A DNA stretch of 39,685 nt from an uncultured Collinsella sp. (GCA_900541715.1 UQLI01000021.1:1-39685); one strand, 5' to 3'; counted from the stretch's first letter, positions 31,571 to 39,685 are shown. Notes: generated by a model from the letters alone, not told the origin. Translations and numbers: made by a program.

Positions 31571-31692
31571 GTCGGCGGACGCATCGCCTCGTCCGCCGAC
31601 GTCATGCGGCGTCAAGCCGCACTTCAAAGGGTTTGTCCCTTTGGTGAAGCGTTGACGGGAGAGGGCCCGTTTCCGGTGTAGGCCGGCGCTTC
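31571..31692 (+). promoter_or_regulatory. Structured RNA region upstream of ssnA
   Basis: Successive elements: GTCGGCGGACG/CGTCCGCCGAC hairpin (31571-31600); TGCGGC/GCCGCA (31605-31621); CTTC-AAAGGG/CCCTTT-GAAG (31622-31649). Then comes a three-way junction closed by GAAGCG/CGCTTC (31646-31651 with 31687-31692), with arms ACGGG/CCCGT and CCGG/CCGG. GAAG at 31646 can pair with either the upstream CTTC or the downstream CTTC, so two structures exclude each other. This resembles an attenuator or riboswitch; no known class is recognised. Confidence 0.5.
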
Positions 31693-31748
31693 GCACTCCG
31701 CCATGTCAGAGGTGTCAAACCCCGCCCCTGATGTTGAAGGGAGCATCC

Positions 31749-33104
31749 ATGCTTCTGGTCGCTAACGGTTCCGTCTTTACCCGCAATGCTCAGACCCCGT
31801 TCATTCCAAACGGTGCGGTCGCCATTGACGGAGACACGATCGTCGAAGTGGGCCCCGAGTGCGAGCTCAAGGCCAAGTACCCGGATGCCGAGTACGTCGA
31901 TGCCCAGGGCAACCTCATCATGCCCGGACTTATCAACTGCCACACCCACATCTATTCGGGTCTGGCCCGCGGCCTCGCCATTAAGGGCTGCAACCCCACC
32001 AACTTTCTGGAGAATCTTGAGCAGCAGTGGTGGAAGATCGACGACAACCTGACGCTCGACGGCACCAAGGCCAGCGCCTATGCCACGATTCTTGACTCCA
32101 TCCGCGATGGCGTCACCACGATCTTCGATCACCATGCGAGCTTCTGCGAGATCCCGGGAAGCCTCTTTACCATTAAGGATGCAGCTCAGGAGCTGGGCAT
32201 GCGTTCGTGCCTGTGCTACGAGGTCTCCGATCGCCGTGGCCAGGAAAAATGCGACCAAGCCATTGCCGAGAACGCCGAATTTGCCCAGTGGGCCGCCAAG
32301 GAGCGTCGCGATAACGACAACCACATGATTGCCGCCATGTTTGGCGGTCACGCCACCTTTACGCTTTCGGATGAGACTATGGACAAGATGGCCGAGGCCA
32401 ACAACGGCCTGACCGGCTTCCACATCCATGTGTGCGAGGGCATGAACGACGTGTGGGATTCCCGCCTCAACCGCGGCGGCATCAGTCCCGTCGAGCGCCT
32501 GCTGCAGCACAACCTGCTGGGTCCCGATACCATGCTCGGCCACTGCATCCACGTGACGCCCGCCGAGATGGATATCGTCAAGGAGTCCGGCACCTGGCTG
32601 GTCAACAACCCCGAATCCAATATGGGCAACGCCGTGGGCTGCGCCCCCGTGCTCGAGTTCTTCCGCCGCGGCATTCCCGTGTGCATGGGCACCGACGCCT
32701 ACACCCACGATATGCTCGAGAGCCTTAAGGTCTTCCTGATCATTCAGCGTCACAACGCCGCCATGCCCAACGTGGGCTGGTGCGAGGCCATGACCATGCT
32801 GTTCGAGAACAACGCCAAGATGGCGAGCAAGTACTTCGATCGCAAGCTCGGTGTGCTCGAGGCCGGCGCTGCCGCCGACGTCATCGTCATGGACTACAAG
32901 CCCTTTACGCCGCTGAGCGAGGAGAACATCGACGGCCACATGCTCTTTGGCATGATGGGCAAAAACTGCCGCACCACCATCATCAACGGCCGCGTCCTGT
33001 ACAAGGATCGCGAGTTCGTTGGGATTGATGAGGACAAGATCAACGCGTGGACCATGGCTGAGTCCAAGAAGCTCTGGAGCACGCTCAACGATCGCACCTA
33101 CTAA
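31749..33104 (+). CDS. ssnA: SsnA-type putative aminohydrolase (amidohydrolase superfamily)
   Basis: 451 residues. Metal-dependent hydrolase related to guanine and cytosine deaminases. Metal-site motifs are intact: His65-x-His67 in NCHTHIYSGLARGL, His225 in GFHIHVCEG, His268 in GHCIHVTPAEM, and Asp316 in MGTDAYTHD. C-terminal LGVLEAGAAADVIVMDYKPFTPL is typical. SsnA genes travel with ygfK and xdhD in anaerobic purine degradation clusters, where it probably hydrolyses a purine ring or its opened product; the reaction is not proven from sequence. The start is ATG 31749 with GAAGGGAG upstream; an in-frame TTG 18 bases earlier is less likely. Confidence 0.93.
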   Translation: MLLVANGSVFTRNAQTPFIPNGAVAIDGDTIVEVGPECELKAKYPDAEYVDAQGNLIMPGLINCHTHIYSGLARGLAIKGCNPTNFLENLEQQWWKIDDNLTLDGTKASAYATILDSIRDGVTTIFDHHASFCEIPGSLFTIKDAAQELGMRSCLCYEVSDRRGQEKCDQAIAENAEFAQWAAKERRDNDNHMIAAMFGGHATFTLSDETMDKMAEANNGLTGFHIHVCEGMNDVWDSRLNRGGISPVERLLQHNLLGPDTMLGHCIHVTPAEMDIVKESGTWLVNNPESNMGNAVGCAPVLEFFRRGIPVCMGTDAYTHDMLESLKVFLIIQRHNAAMPNVGWCEAMTMLFENNAKMASKYFDRKLGVLEAGAAADVIVMDYKPFTPLSEENIDGHMLFGMMGKNCRTTIINGRVLYKDREFVGIDEDKINAWTMAESKKLWSTLNDRTY

Positions 33105-33120
33105 TTCACAAGTAGATTCG

Positions 33121-33240
33121 CGCGCGTCGGATGTTTCGCCGCATCCGGCGCGCGCATAGGCGGCCTCCGCGGGGTCGCCGGCGCTGTGCTAGCGCTACAC
33201 CGAATTTGCGCCCGCCGCGCGGTCTCGCCGGGCGTTACAG
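33121..33240 (+). promoter_or_regulatory. Hairpin-rich spacer before ygfK
   Basis: CGCGCGT-CGGATG pairs with CATCCG-GCGCGCG (33121-33133 with 33142-33154). Further stems follow: GCGCT/AGCGC in 33180-33200, and CGCCCG/CGGGCG near 33208-33235. No T-tracts. It may stabilise the mRNA or slow transcription between ssnA and ygfK; the role is inferred. Confidence 0.45.
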
Positions 33241-33253
33241 AGAGGAACTCATT

Positions 33254-36253
33254 ATGAGCGACATCATGAGGCCGATCCCGTTTTCGCAGCTGATGAACTG
33301 GATCATCGAGGAGCACAAGACTCGGGGCGCCGTCTTTGGCGTGCGCAAGATGGTTACGACCAATCAGGAGGGCGCGCTTCCCATTTTTGACGAGCGCATC
33401 GAGACTCCGTTTGGCCCGGCCGCCGGCCCCAATACGCAGCTTGCCCAAAACATCGTGGCATCCTACGTGGCCGGTTCCCGCTTCTTTGAGCTCAAGACCG
33501 TTCAGGTGATGGACGGCGAGGAGCTCTCCAAGTGTGTGAACAAGCCCTGCATCGTGGCGCAGGACGAGTGCTACAACTGCGAGTGGTCGACCGAGCTCGA
33601 GGTTCCGCAGGCTTTTGCCGAGTACGTGAAGGCATGGTTCGCCTGCCACCTCATCGCTCGCGAGTACGGCCTAGGTAGCCCGGACGGCTTTGTCTTCAAC
33701 ATGTCCGTGGGCTATGACCTCGAGGGCATCAAGAGTCCCAAGGTCGACGCCTACATCGAGGGCATGAAGGACGCCAGCGGCTCTGACGTCTGGAACGAGT
33801 GCCGTGCCTGGGCGCTCGCCAACCTGGATAAGTTTGAGCATGTCGACGCCGCGTTTGTCGAGTCCATCCCGGCACGCGTTTCCAACTCCATCACCGAGTC
33901 CACCCTGCATGGCTGCCCGCCGGCGGAGATCGAGCGCATCGCGACCTATCTGATTACCGAGAAGGGTCTCAACACCTACATCAAGTGCAACCCCACGCTG
34001 CTGGGCTATGAGTTTGCCCGCCAGCGCCTCAACGAGCTGGGCTTTGACTACATCGTCTTCGATGACACGCACTTCCGCGAGGACCTGCAGTGGGCCGATG
34101 CCGTGCCTATGTTCGAGCGCCTGATTGCCCTGTGCGCCGAGCGCGGCCTGGAGTTTGGCGTCAAGCTGACCAACACGTTCCCCGTCGACGTGACGAGGAA
34201 CGAGCTGCCCTCCACCGAGATGTACATGTCCGGCCGTTCGCTGTTCTCGCTGACCATCGAGGCTGCCCGCCGCATTACCGAGCAGTTTGATGGCAAACTG
34301 CGCATAAGCTACTCCGGCGGTGCCACGGTCTACAACATCCGCGCCCTGTACGATGCCGGCATTTGGCCCGTCACCCTGGCGACCGACGTGCTCAAGCCTG
34401 GTGGCTACGAGCGCTTTAGCCAGATGGCCGGCGAGTTTACCGACCTGGATGGCAAGCCGTTCGCGGGCGTCTCGCTCGAGGCTGTGACTGCGATCCAGAC
34501 CGACTCACTCACCAACCCGCTCTACAAGAAGCCGCTGCGTCCGCTGCCCGACCGCAAGGTCGCCGGCAAGAGCCCGCTTTCCGATTGCTTTACCACGCCG
34601 TGCCGCACGAGCTGCCCCATCCAGCAGGATATTCCCGCCTATCTGGCGGCTGTTGACGAGGGCCGCTACGAGGACGCGCTCAACATCATCATCGAGCGCA
34701 ACGCTCTGCCGTTCATTACCGGCACCATCTGCCCGCATCCCTGCGGCCGTGCCTGCGAGCGTGCGTTCTACGAGCCCGAGGGCGCCCAGATTCGCGCCAG
34801 CAAGCTCAAGGCCGCCCGTGAGGCCATGACCGCCGTGCTGCCCAAGCTGCGCGCCCAGGCCATCGTCAACGACGGTGAGCGCAACGTTGCCGTTATCGGC
34901 GGCGGCCCGGCCGGCCTGGCGACGGCGTTCTTCCTGACGCGTGCCGGCGTGCCCGTCACCATCTTTGAGGCCCGCGACTCGCTCGGCGGCGTAGTCCGTC
35001 ACGTGATCCCCGAGTTCCGTATCGCGAGCGACGATATCTCCCACGATGCCGAGCTCTGCCTAGCCTTTGGCGCCAAGGTGCAGCTCAACGCTCGCGTTGA
35101 TTCCATTGACGAGCTCAAGGACCAGGGCTTTACCGACGTGGTCGTGGCCACCGGTGCCTGGATGCCCGGCTCTGCGGGCCTGGGCGAGGGCGCCGAGCTC
35201 GACGTGCTGGAGTTCCTCGAGGCCGCCAAGAAGGGCGAGAAGCTCGAGCTGGGCGAGGACGTCGTGGTCATTGGCGCCGGCAACACCGCCATGGACGCGG
35301 CCCGCGTGGCCAAGCGCCTGGCCGGCGTGAAGAACGTGCGCCTGGTCTACCGCCGCACCAAGAAGCAGATGCCCGCCGATGAGGAAGAGCTCGATCTTGC
35401 TCTTGCCGACGGCGTTGAGTTCTGCGAGCTGCTGGCACCTAAGGCACTCAACGGCGCCGTGCTGACCTGCGATGTTATGGAGCTTGGCGAGCCGGATGCA
35501 AGCGGCCGCCGCAGCCCCGTCGCCACGGGCGAGACTGTTGAGCTTCCCGCCACCACGGTGATCTGCGCCGTGGGCGAGGGCATCGACGCCAGCCTGTACG
35601 ATGCCGCGGGCGTCGAGCACGACCGTCGCGGCCGTCTTGCCGCCACCTCCACCGGCGTCGAGGGCGTTTGGGCTGCCGGCGACTGCCGTCGCGGTCCTGC
35701 CACCGTGGTCGAGGCTATCGCCGATGCCGCCGAGGTCGCCCGTGCCATCGCCGGTGTGGACTTTAACAAGTACGCCGACTGCAACGAGCAGGCTGGCCGC
35801 GAGGACACCTGCTACGAGCGCAAGGGGTCGCTGTGCCGCGACAAGCGCAACTGCACCAAGACCCGCTGCCTGGGCTGCGGCTCGGTGTGCGAGGTCTGCT
35901 GCGACGTGTGCCCCAACCGCGCCAACGTGGCAATTAAGGTGCCGGGCCTGGCCAAGCATCAGGTCGTCCATGTCGACGGCATGTGCAACGAGTGCGGCAA
36001 CTGCGCCGTGTTCTGCCCTTACCAGGAGGGTCGTCCCTACAAGGACAAGCTCACCCTGTTCTGGAGCGAGGAGGACATGGAGAACTCCGAGAACGAGGGC
36101 TTCCTGGCCGTGGACGAGGACCACTTTAAGGTTCGCGTCGCCGGCACGGTCCGCACCGTCTCGGTCGATGCCGTCAACACCGGTCTTCCCGAGGCCGTCC
36201 GCCTGACCATCAGGGCCGTGCGCGACAACTATTCGTATCTTCTTAAGAAATAG
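33254..36253 (+). CDS. ygfK: YgfK-like flavo-iron-sulfur oxidoreductase (putative selenate reductase subunit family)
   Basis: 999 residues, close to E. coli YgfK. Residues 1-~420 form a dihydropyrimidine-dehydrogenase-like barrel region (FGPAAGPNTQLAQNIV, FELKTVQVMDG). Next comes a GltD-like part with Cys clusters CRTSCPIQQDIPAYL and CPHPCGRACE (~450-500), the FAD motif VAVIGGGPAGLATAF (~545) and the NAD(P) motif VVVIGAGNTAMDAA (~671). The C-terminus has Cys-rich clusters CLGCGSVCEVCCDVCP (~872) and CNECGNCAVFCP (~911). It likely moves electrons between ferredoxin/XdhD and pyridine nucleotide, or reduces a purine-derived substrate. The start is ATG 33254 after AGAGGAA; an open extension to 33131 is Arg-rich hairpin DNA. 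Confidence 0.93.
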   Translation: MSDIMRPIPFSQLMNWIIEEHKTRGAVFGVRKMVTTNQEGALPIFDERIETPFGPAAGPNTQLAQNIVASYVAGSRFFELKTVQVMDGEELSKCVNKPCIVAQDECYNCEWSTELEVPQAFAEYVKAWFACHLIAREYGLGSPDGFVFNMSVGYDLEGIKSPKVDAYIEGMKDASGSDVWNECRAWALANLDKFEHVDAAFVESIPARVSNSITESTLHGCPPAEIERIATYLITEKGLNTYIKCNPTLLGYEFARQRLNELGFDYIVFDDTHFREDLQWADAVPMFERLIALCAERGLEFGVKLTNTFPVDVTRNELPSTEMYMSGRSLFSLTIEAARRITEQFDGKLRISYSGGATVYNIRALYDAGIWPVTLATDVLKPGGYERFSQMAGEFTDLDGKPFAGVSLEAVTAIQTDSLTNPLYKKPLRPLPDRKVAGKSPLSDCFTTPCRTSCPIQQDIPAYLAAVDEGRYEDALNIIIERNALPFITGTICPHPCGRACERAFYEPEGAQIRASKLKAAREAMTAVLPKLRAQAIVNDGERNVAVIGGGPAGLATAFFLTRAGVPVTIFEARDSLGGVVRHVIPEFRIASDDISHDAELCLAFGAKVQLNARVDSIDELKDQGFTDVVVATGAWMPGSAGLGEGAELDVLEFLEAAKKGEKLELGEDVVVIGAGNTAMDAARVAKRLAGVKNVRLVYRRTKKQMPADEEELDLALADGVEFCELLAPKALNGAVLTCDVMELGEPDASGRRSPVATGETVELPATTVICAVGEGIDASLYDAAGVEHDRRGRLAATSTGVEGVWAAGDCRRGPATVVEAIADAAEVARAIAGVDFNKYADCNEQAGREDTCYERKGSLCRDKRNCTKTRCLGCGSVCEVCCDVCPNRANVAIKVPGLAKHQVVHVDGMCNECGNCAVFCPYQEGRPYKDKLTLFWSEEDMENSENEGFLAVDEDHFKVRVAGTVRTVSVDAVNTGLPEAVRLTIRAVRDNYSYLLKK

Positions 36254-36264
36254 GCGAGTCTCTT

Positions 36265-36744
36265 ATGGCCAAATCCATTCAACATAACGTGGCCTACGTT
36301 GCCTGCGGAAGCGGTTGCGCCTCCGCAGGCGGCGACGCCCGCTGCAGCGAAGGCTGCATTGGCTGTGGCGCCTGTGTCACGGCCTGCCCCCACGGCGCCA
36401 TTGCGCTGGTCGATGGCATCGCCCGCGTGGACCGCTCCAAGTGCACGGGCTGTGGCCTGTGCGGCATGGCGTGCCCGCAGCGCGTGATTGCCTTCGTTCC
36501 CGGCTACCAGAACATTCTGGTGCGCTGCAACAACACCGATAAGGGCGCCATTGCGCGCAAGATCTGCGACACGAGCTGCATCGGTTGCGGCATGTGCGCC
36601 AAAAAGTGCCCTGCCGGCGCTATCCGCATCGAGGACAACTGCGCCCATATCGACGGCGTGGACTGCCTGTCGTGCGGCATGTGCGCCGTCGTCTGCCCTC
36701 ATGGCGCCATCCACGACCGCACCGGCATCGCCGCCGGCGTGTAG
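36265..36744 (+). CDS. Four-cluster ferredoxin, RnfB-like, soluble
   Basis: 159 residues. It has four Cys-x2-Cys-x2-Cys-x3-Cys-Pro motifs: CIGCGACVTACP, CTGCGLCGMACP, CIGCGMCAKKCP and CLSCGMCAVVCP, thus room for four 4Fe-4S clusters. Additional N-terminal cysteines (ACGSGCASAGGDARC) are present. The middle sequence VRCNNTDKGAIARKIC matches RnfB C-terminal regions, but the membrane anchor is lacking. It lies 11 bases after ygfK and 12 before xdhD, so it is probably the electron carrier between these two. The family assignment is firm; the partner assignment is inference. Confidence 0.92.
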   Translation: MAKSIQHNVAYVACGSGCASAGGDARCSEGCIGCGACVTACPHGAIALVDGIARVDRSKCTGCGLCGMACPQRVIAFVPGYQNILVRCNNTDKGAIARKICDTSCIGCGMCAKKCPAGAIRIEDNCAHIDGVDCLSCGMCAVVCPHGAIHDRTGIAAGV

Positions 36745-36756
36745 AAGGGAATCACC

Positions 36757-39534
36757 ATGGCACAGGAATTCACTTTTACCGTTAACGGCGTCGAGCGCAC
36801 GACGACTCAAAACAAACCGCTGCTGCGCTACCTGCGCGACGACCTGCACATTCACTCCGCCAAGGACGGCTGCTCCGAGGGCGCCTGCGGTACCTGCACC
36901 ATCCATGTGGACGGTGCGGCTGTCAAGGCGTGCGTGCTGACCACCGCTCTTGCCGCCGGTCGCAACATCGTGACCGTCGAGGGCCTGCCCCAGGACGTGC
37001 GCGAGGCCTTTGTGTACGCCTTTGGCGCCGTGGGCGCCGTGCAGTGCGGTTTTTGCATCCCCGGCATGGTCATGGCGGGTGCAGCGCTCATCGCCGAGGA
37101 CCCCGAGCCCACCGAGGAGCAGATCAAATACGCCATTCGCGGTAACGTCTGCCGTTGCACCGGCTACAAAAAGATTATCGAGGGCATCTCGCTGGCCGCT
37201 GCGGTGCTCCGCGGCGAAAAGCAGATCGACGAAGACCTGGAGCGCGGCGACGACTACGGCGTGGGCAAGCGCGCCTTCCGTATCGACGTGCGCAAGAAGG
37301 TGCTCGGCGAGGGCAAGTATCCCGACGACATCGACGAGCTCGATCAGCCGGGTCTGACCTACGCCAGCGCCGTGCGCTCCAAGTATCCGCGCGCCCGCGT
37401 GCTCTCCATCGACACCTCCAAGGCCGAGGCCCTGCCCGGTGTGGTGGGCATCCTGCGCGCCGAGGACGTGCCGGTCAACCAGGTCGGCCACCTTATCCAG
37501 GACTGGGACGTCATGATCGCTCAGGGCGATATCACCCGCTGCGTGGGTGACGCCATCGTGCTGGTGGTTGCCGAGGACGAGGCGACGCTCGAGAAGGCCA
37601 AGAAGCTCGTAAAGATCGATTACGAGCCGCTGGAGCCCGTGCGTAACATTGTCGAGGCCAGGGCTGCCGACGCCCCGCGCCTGCACGACAGTTTCTTTGC
37701 CTTTGGCAACACGGTGGAGCTCAAGGACAACGTGTGCCAGAGCCGCCATGTGACGCGCGGCGATGCCGCCAAGGCGCTGGCCGAAAGCGCGTTTACCGTG
37801 ACGCAGCGCTTTACCACGCCCTTTACCGAGCATGCCTTCTTGGAGCCCGAGTGCGCCGTCGCCTTCCCGTACAAGAACGGCGTCAAGGTGCAGTCGACCG
37901 ACCAGGGTGCCTACGACACGCGCAAAGAGTGTGCCCACATGTTTGGCTGGGATAGCGAGCCCGAGCGTGTGGTTGTAGAGACCATGCTCGTGGGCGGCGG
38001 CTTTGGCGGTAAGGAGGACGTTTCGATCCAGCACCTGGCCGCGCTCGCCGCATATAAGTTCCAGCGTCCTGTGAAGTGCAAGCTCACGCGTGTCGAGTCG
38101 CTCGCCTTCCATCCCAAGCGCCATGCCATGGACGGCACCTTTACGCTGGGCTGCGACGCCGAGGGCAACTTTACCGGCCTGGACTGCGAGATCAACTTCG
38201 ATACCGGCGCCTACGCTTCGCTGTGCGGCCCGGTGCTCGAGCGCGCCTGTACGCATGCCGTCGGTCCCTACAAGTACCAGAACACCGACATTCGCGGTTT
38301 TGGCTACTACACCAACAACCCGCCCGCCGGTGCGTACCGAGGCTTTGGTGTTTGCCAGTCCGAGTTTGCGCTTGAGAGCCTAATCGACCTGCTGGCAGAG
38401 AAGGTCGGCCTGGATCCGTGGGAGATTCGCTACCGTAATGCCATCGAGCCGGGCGAGGTTTTGCCCAACGGCCAGATTGCCGACTGCTCCACGGCGCTTA
38501 AGGAGACGCTGCTCGAGGTCAAGGATGCCTACTACGCACATCCCGGCCACGCCGGCATTGCCTGCGCCATGAAGAACGCCGGTGTGGGCGTGGGCCTGCC
38601 CGATGCCGGCCGCTGCAAGATTCGCGTTGAGAACGGCGTGGCTGTGGTCTATGCCGCCACGTCCGACATCGGCCAGGGCTGCAACACCGTCTTTTTGCAG
38701 GACGTTGCCGAGGCCTGCGGTCTGCCGCTGAGCTGCATTGCCAACGGCGAGTGCTCCACCGAGAACGCTCCCGACTCCGGTACCACGTCTGGCTCACGTC
38801 AGACGGTCGTGACCGGCGAGGCCGTGCGCGGCGCCGCCTTCCTGCTGCGCGACGCCATGCTTGACATCGAGGCCGGCAAGCCCGCACCCGATACTCCCGT
38901 GAGCGCGCATGGCGACGGCGTCAAGATCGAGTACGACGACGGTCGCGCCTACCAGCTACGCACGCAGGAGCTCGTCGCCGGCCAGGGTATGCATCCTCAG
39001 GATCCCGCGGCCGCCATCAAGGCGCTCGAGGGCTGTGAGTTTAGCTATGTGTACCTGGAGCCGACCGACAAACTGGGCGCCGACGTTCCCAATCCCAAGA
39101 GCCACATCTGCTACGGCTTTGCCACGCATGTGGTCATTCTGGATGATGACGGTCGCGTGAGCGAGGTCTATGCCGCGCACGATTCCGGCAAGGTGGTCAA
39201 CCCCATCTCCATCCAGGGTCAGATCGAAGGCGGCGTGCTCATGGGCATGGGCTACGCGCTTACCGAGGATTGGCCGCTCAAGGACTGCGTGCCCCAGGCA
39301 AGGTACGGTACGCTCGGGCTGTTCCGTGCGCCCGAGATTCCGGATATCCACGCCATCTACGTGGAGAAGGACGAGCTGCTGCCCGTGGCATATGGCGGCA
39401 AGGGCATTGGCGAGATCGCAACGATCCCCACGGCGCCCGCCGTGCAGAACGCCTATCGCGCATTCGACGGCAAGCTGCGTCCGGATCTGCCCATGGTGGA
39501 TACGCCGTACAGCCGCGCCCGTCACCGTGGGTAG
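36757..39534 (+). CDS. xdhD: XdhD-type molybdenum hydroxylase (fused 2Fe-2S and molybdopterin subunits)
   Basis: 925 residues. It hydroxylates purines such as hypoxanthine or xanthine, or works in reverse on urate. Residues 1-~155 hold two 2Fe-2S clusters: Cys39, 44, 47, 59 (CSEGACGTC) and Cys97, 100, 132, 134 (CGFC, CRC). The rest is the molybdopterin part: GEGKYPDDID, QGAYDTRKECAHMFGW, VGGGFGGKEDVSIQ, AYRGFGVCQSEFALE, and catalytic Glu886 in GGKGIGEIATIP. No FAD domain is fused and no FAD-subunit gene adjoins. The architecture is that of E. coli XdhD, thought to carry labile selenium; no selenocysteine codon is involved. Last gene of the cluster. Confidence 0.94.
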   Translation: MAQEFTFTVNGVERTTTQNKPLLRYLRDDLHIHSAKDGCSEGACGTCTIHVDGAAVKACVLTTALAAGRNIVTVEGLPQDVREAFVYAFGAVGAVQCGFCIPGMVMAGAALIAEDPEPTEEQIKYAIRGNVCRCTGYKKIIEGISLAAAVLRGEKQIDEDLERGDDYGVGKRAFRIDVRKKVLGEGKYPDDIDELDQPGLTYASAVRSKYPRARVLSIDTSKAEALPGVVGILRAEDVPVNQVGHLIQDWDVMIAQGDITRCVGDAIVLVVAEDEATLEKAKKLVKIDYEPLEPVRNIVEARAADAPRLHDSFFAFGNTVELKDNVCQSRHVTRGDAAKALAESAFTVTQRFTTPFTEHAFLEPECAVAFPYKNGVKVQSTDQGAYDTRKECAHMFGWDSEPERVVVETMLVGGGFGGKEDVSIQHLAALAAYKFQRPVKCKLTRVESLAFHPKRHAMDGTFTLGCDAEGNFTGLDCEINFDTGAYASLCGPVLERACTHAVGPYKYQNTDIRGFGYYTNNPPAGAYRGFGVCQSEFALESLIDLLAEKVGLDPWEIRYRNAIEPGEVLPNGQIADCSTALKETLLEVKDAYYAHPGHAGIACAMKNAGVGVGLPDAGRCKIRVENGVAVVYAATSDIGQGCNTVFLQDVAEACGLPLSCIANGECSTENAPDSGTTSGSRQTVVTGEAVRGAAFLLRDAMLDIEAGKPAPDTPVSAHGDGVKIEYDDGRAYQLRTQELVAGQGMHPQDPAAAIKALEGCEFSYVYLEPTDKLGADVPNPKSHICYGFATHVVILDDDGRVSEVYAAHDSGKVVNPISIQGQIEGGVLMGMGYALTEDWPLKDCVPQARYGTLGLFRAPEIPDIHAIYVEKDELLPVAYGGKGIGEIATIPTAPAVQNAYRAFDGKLRPDLPMVDTPYSRARHRG

Positions 39535-39597
39535 GGCGCAGACGGCATTGCTGATGGGCTGTTCGCGCACAACACCAACTGTATATGCTGCACCTTT

Positions 39598-39629
39598 GGC
39601 CCCGGCTCCATCGCGAGCCGGGGCCTTTT
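39598..39629 (+). terminator. Intrinsic terminator of the purine cluster
   Basis: GGCCCCGGCTC, loop CATCGC, GAGCCGGGGCC then TTTTG: an 11-bp GC stem with T tail, 63 bases after the xdhD stop. Confidence 0.92.
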
Positions 39630-39646
39630 GTTCAAGACTTTAGTCC

Positions 39647-39667
39647 GCTGGCCGCGCAGCGGCCAGC
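39647..39667. other. Short palindrome after the terminator
   Basis: GCTGGCCGC, loop GCA, GCGGCCAGC, followed by TTTAAA. It could be a terminator for a convergent gene outside the window. Nothing else is seen to the window end. Confidence 0.5.
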
Positions 39668-39685
39668 TTTAAACCACCCGCTACG

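Noticed and set aside
33131..33253. Extended N-terminus of YgfK
   Set aside because: The 41 extra residues are Arg-rich and encoded by the hairpin-rich spacer; ATG 33254 has a good ribosome binding site and fits the family start.
36229..38256. A 675-codon open frame on the minus strand
   Set aside because: Antisense to the ferredoxin and xdhD, whose own frames show complete motif sets; a composition artefact.
36757..39534. Selenocysteine-encoding UGA in XdhD
   Set aside because: The frame has no internal UGA; selenium in this family is a labile cofactor, not selenocysteine.

Overview
The window comes from a GC-rich gut-type actinobacterium. The gene content fits the class Coriobacteriia, probably Collinsella or a close relative: a Firmicutes-like type II fatty-acid cluster in a high-GC genome, PTS components, and an anaerobic purine-hydroxylase cluster. 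The genus is an inference from gene content and style, not from a database match.

Layout. 1-1170: the 3' end of fusA and rpsJ, closed by a terminator. 1225-11355: birA (minus strand), then a divergent, tightly packed operon fabH-acpP-fabK-fabD-fabG-fabF-accB-fabZ-accC-accDA. This covers the acetyl-CoA carboxylase genes and most of the fatty-acid elongation cycle. BirA would charge the AccB made in the same region. Two near-identical 16-bp dyads lie in the birA/fabH divergent gap. 11372-14581: an orphan PTS EIIC, a cation diffusion facilitator and a histidine phosphatase. 14612-14788: a very large inverted repeat with perfect 49-bp arms. 14831-20890: ribosomal protein genes rplC-rplD-rplW, rplB-rpsS-rplV-rpsC-rplP-rpmC-rpsQ and rplN-rplX. 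They fall into three blocks, each preceded by a structured leader, and two of the blocks share an upstream motif. The S10/spc order is therefore broken twice: about 14 kb of metabolic genes lie between rpsJ and rplC, and rplX ends at a terminator instead of running into rplE.

20891-25191: a sugar-related unit (Gfo/Idh/MocA oxidoreductase, DeoR-type regulator, fructose-family PTS EIIBC). A run of phased TGCG motifs precedes it, and a four-unit palindromic array with an exact 80-bp period follows it. 25192-28359 (minus): an RluA-family pseudouridine synthase and a large U32-family protein, probably two RNA-modification enzymes. 28660-29037: ridA, with a well-defined promoter and leader hairpin. 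29150-29806 (minus): a YheO/DauR-type regulator.

30159-39534: a purine-utilisation cluster made of an NCS2 nucleobase permease, SsnA-type aminohydrolase, YgfK-like flavo-iron-sulfur protein, a four-cluster RnfB-like ferredoxin and an XdhD-type molybdenum hydroxylase. These families occur together in the selenium-dependent purine/urate degradation clusters of anaerobes. The hydroxylase carries 2Fe-2S and molybdopterin domains but no flavin domain. The ferredoxin and YgfK (FAD, NAD(P) and 4Fe-4S motifs) are the natural electron path. The unit ends at a strong terminator near the window edge.

Points most worth a second look: the 80-bp array, the giant inverted repeat, the structured leaders (ribosomal, and upstream of ssnA), the twin operator at birA/fabH, and the interrupted ribosomal gene order. 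No tRNA, rRNA, CRISPR array, transposase or phage gene was seen.
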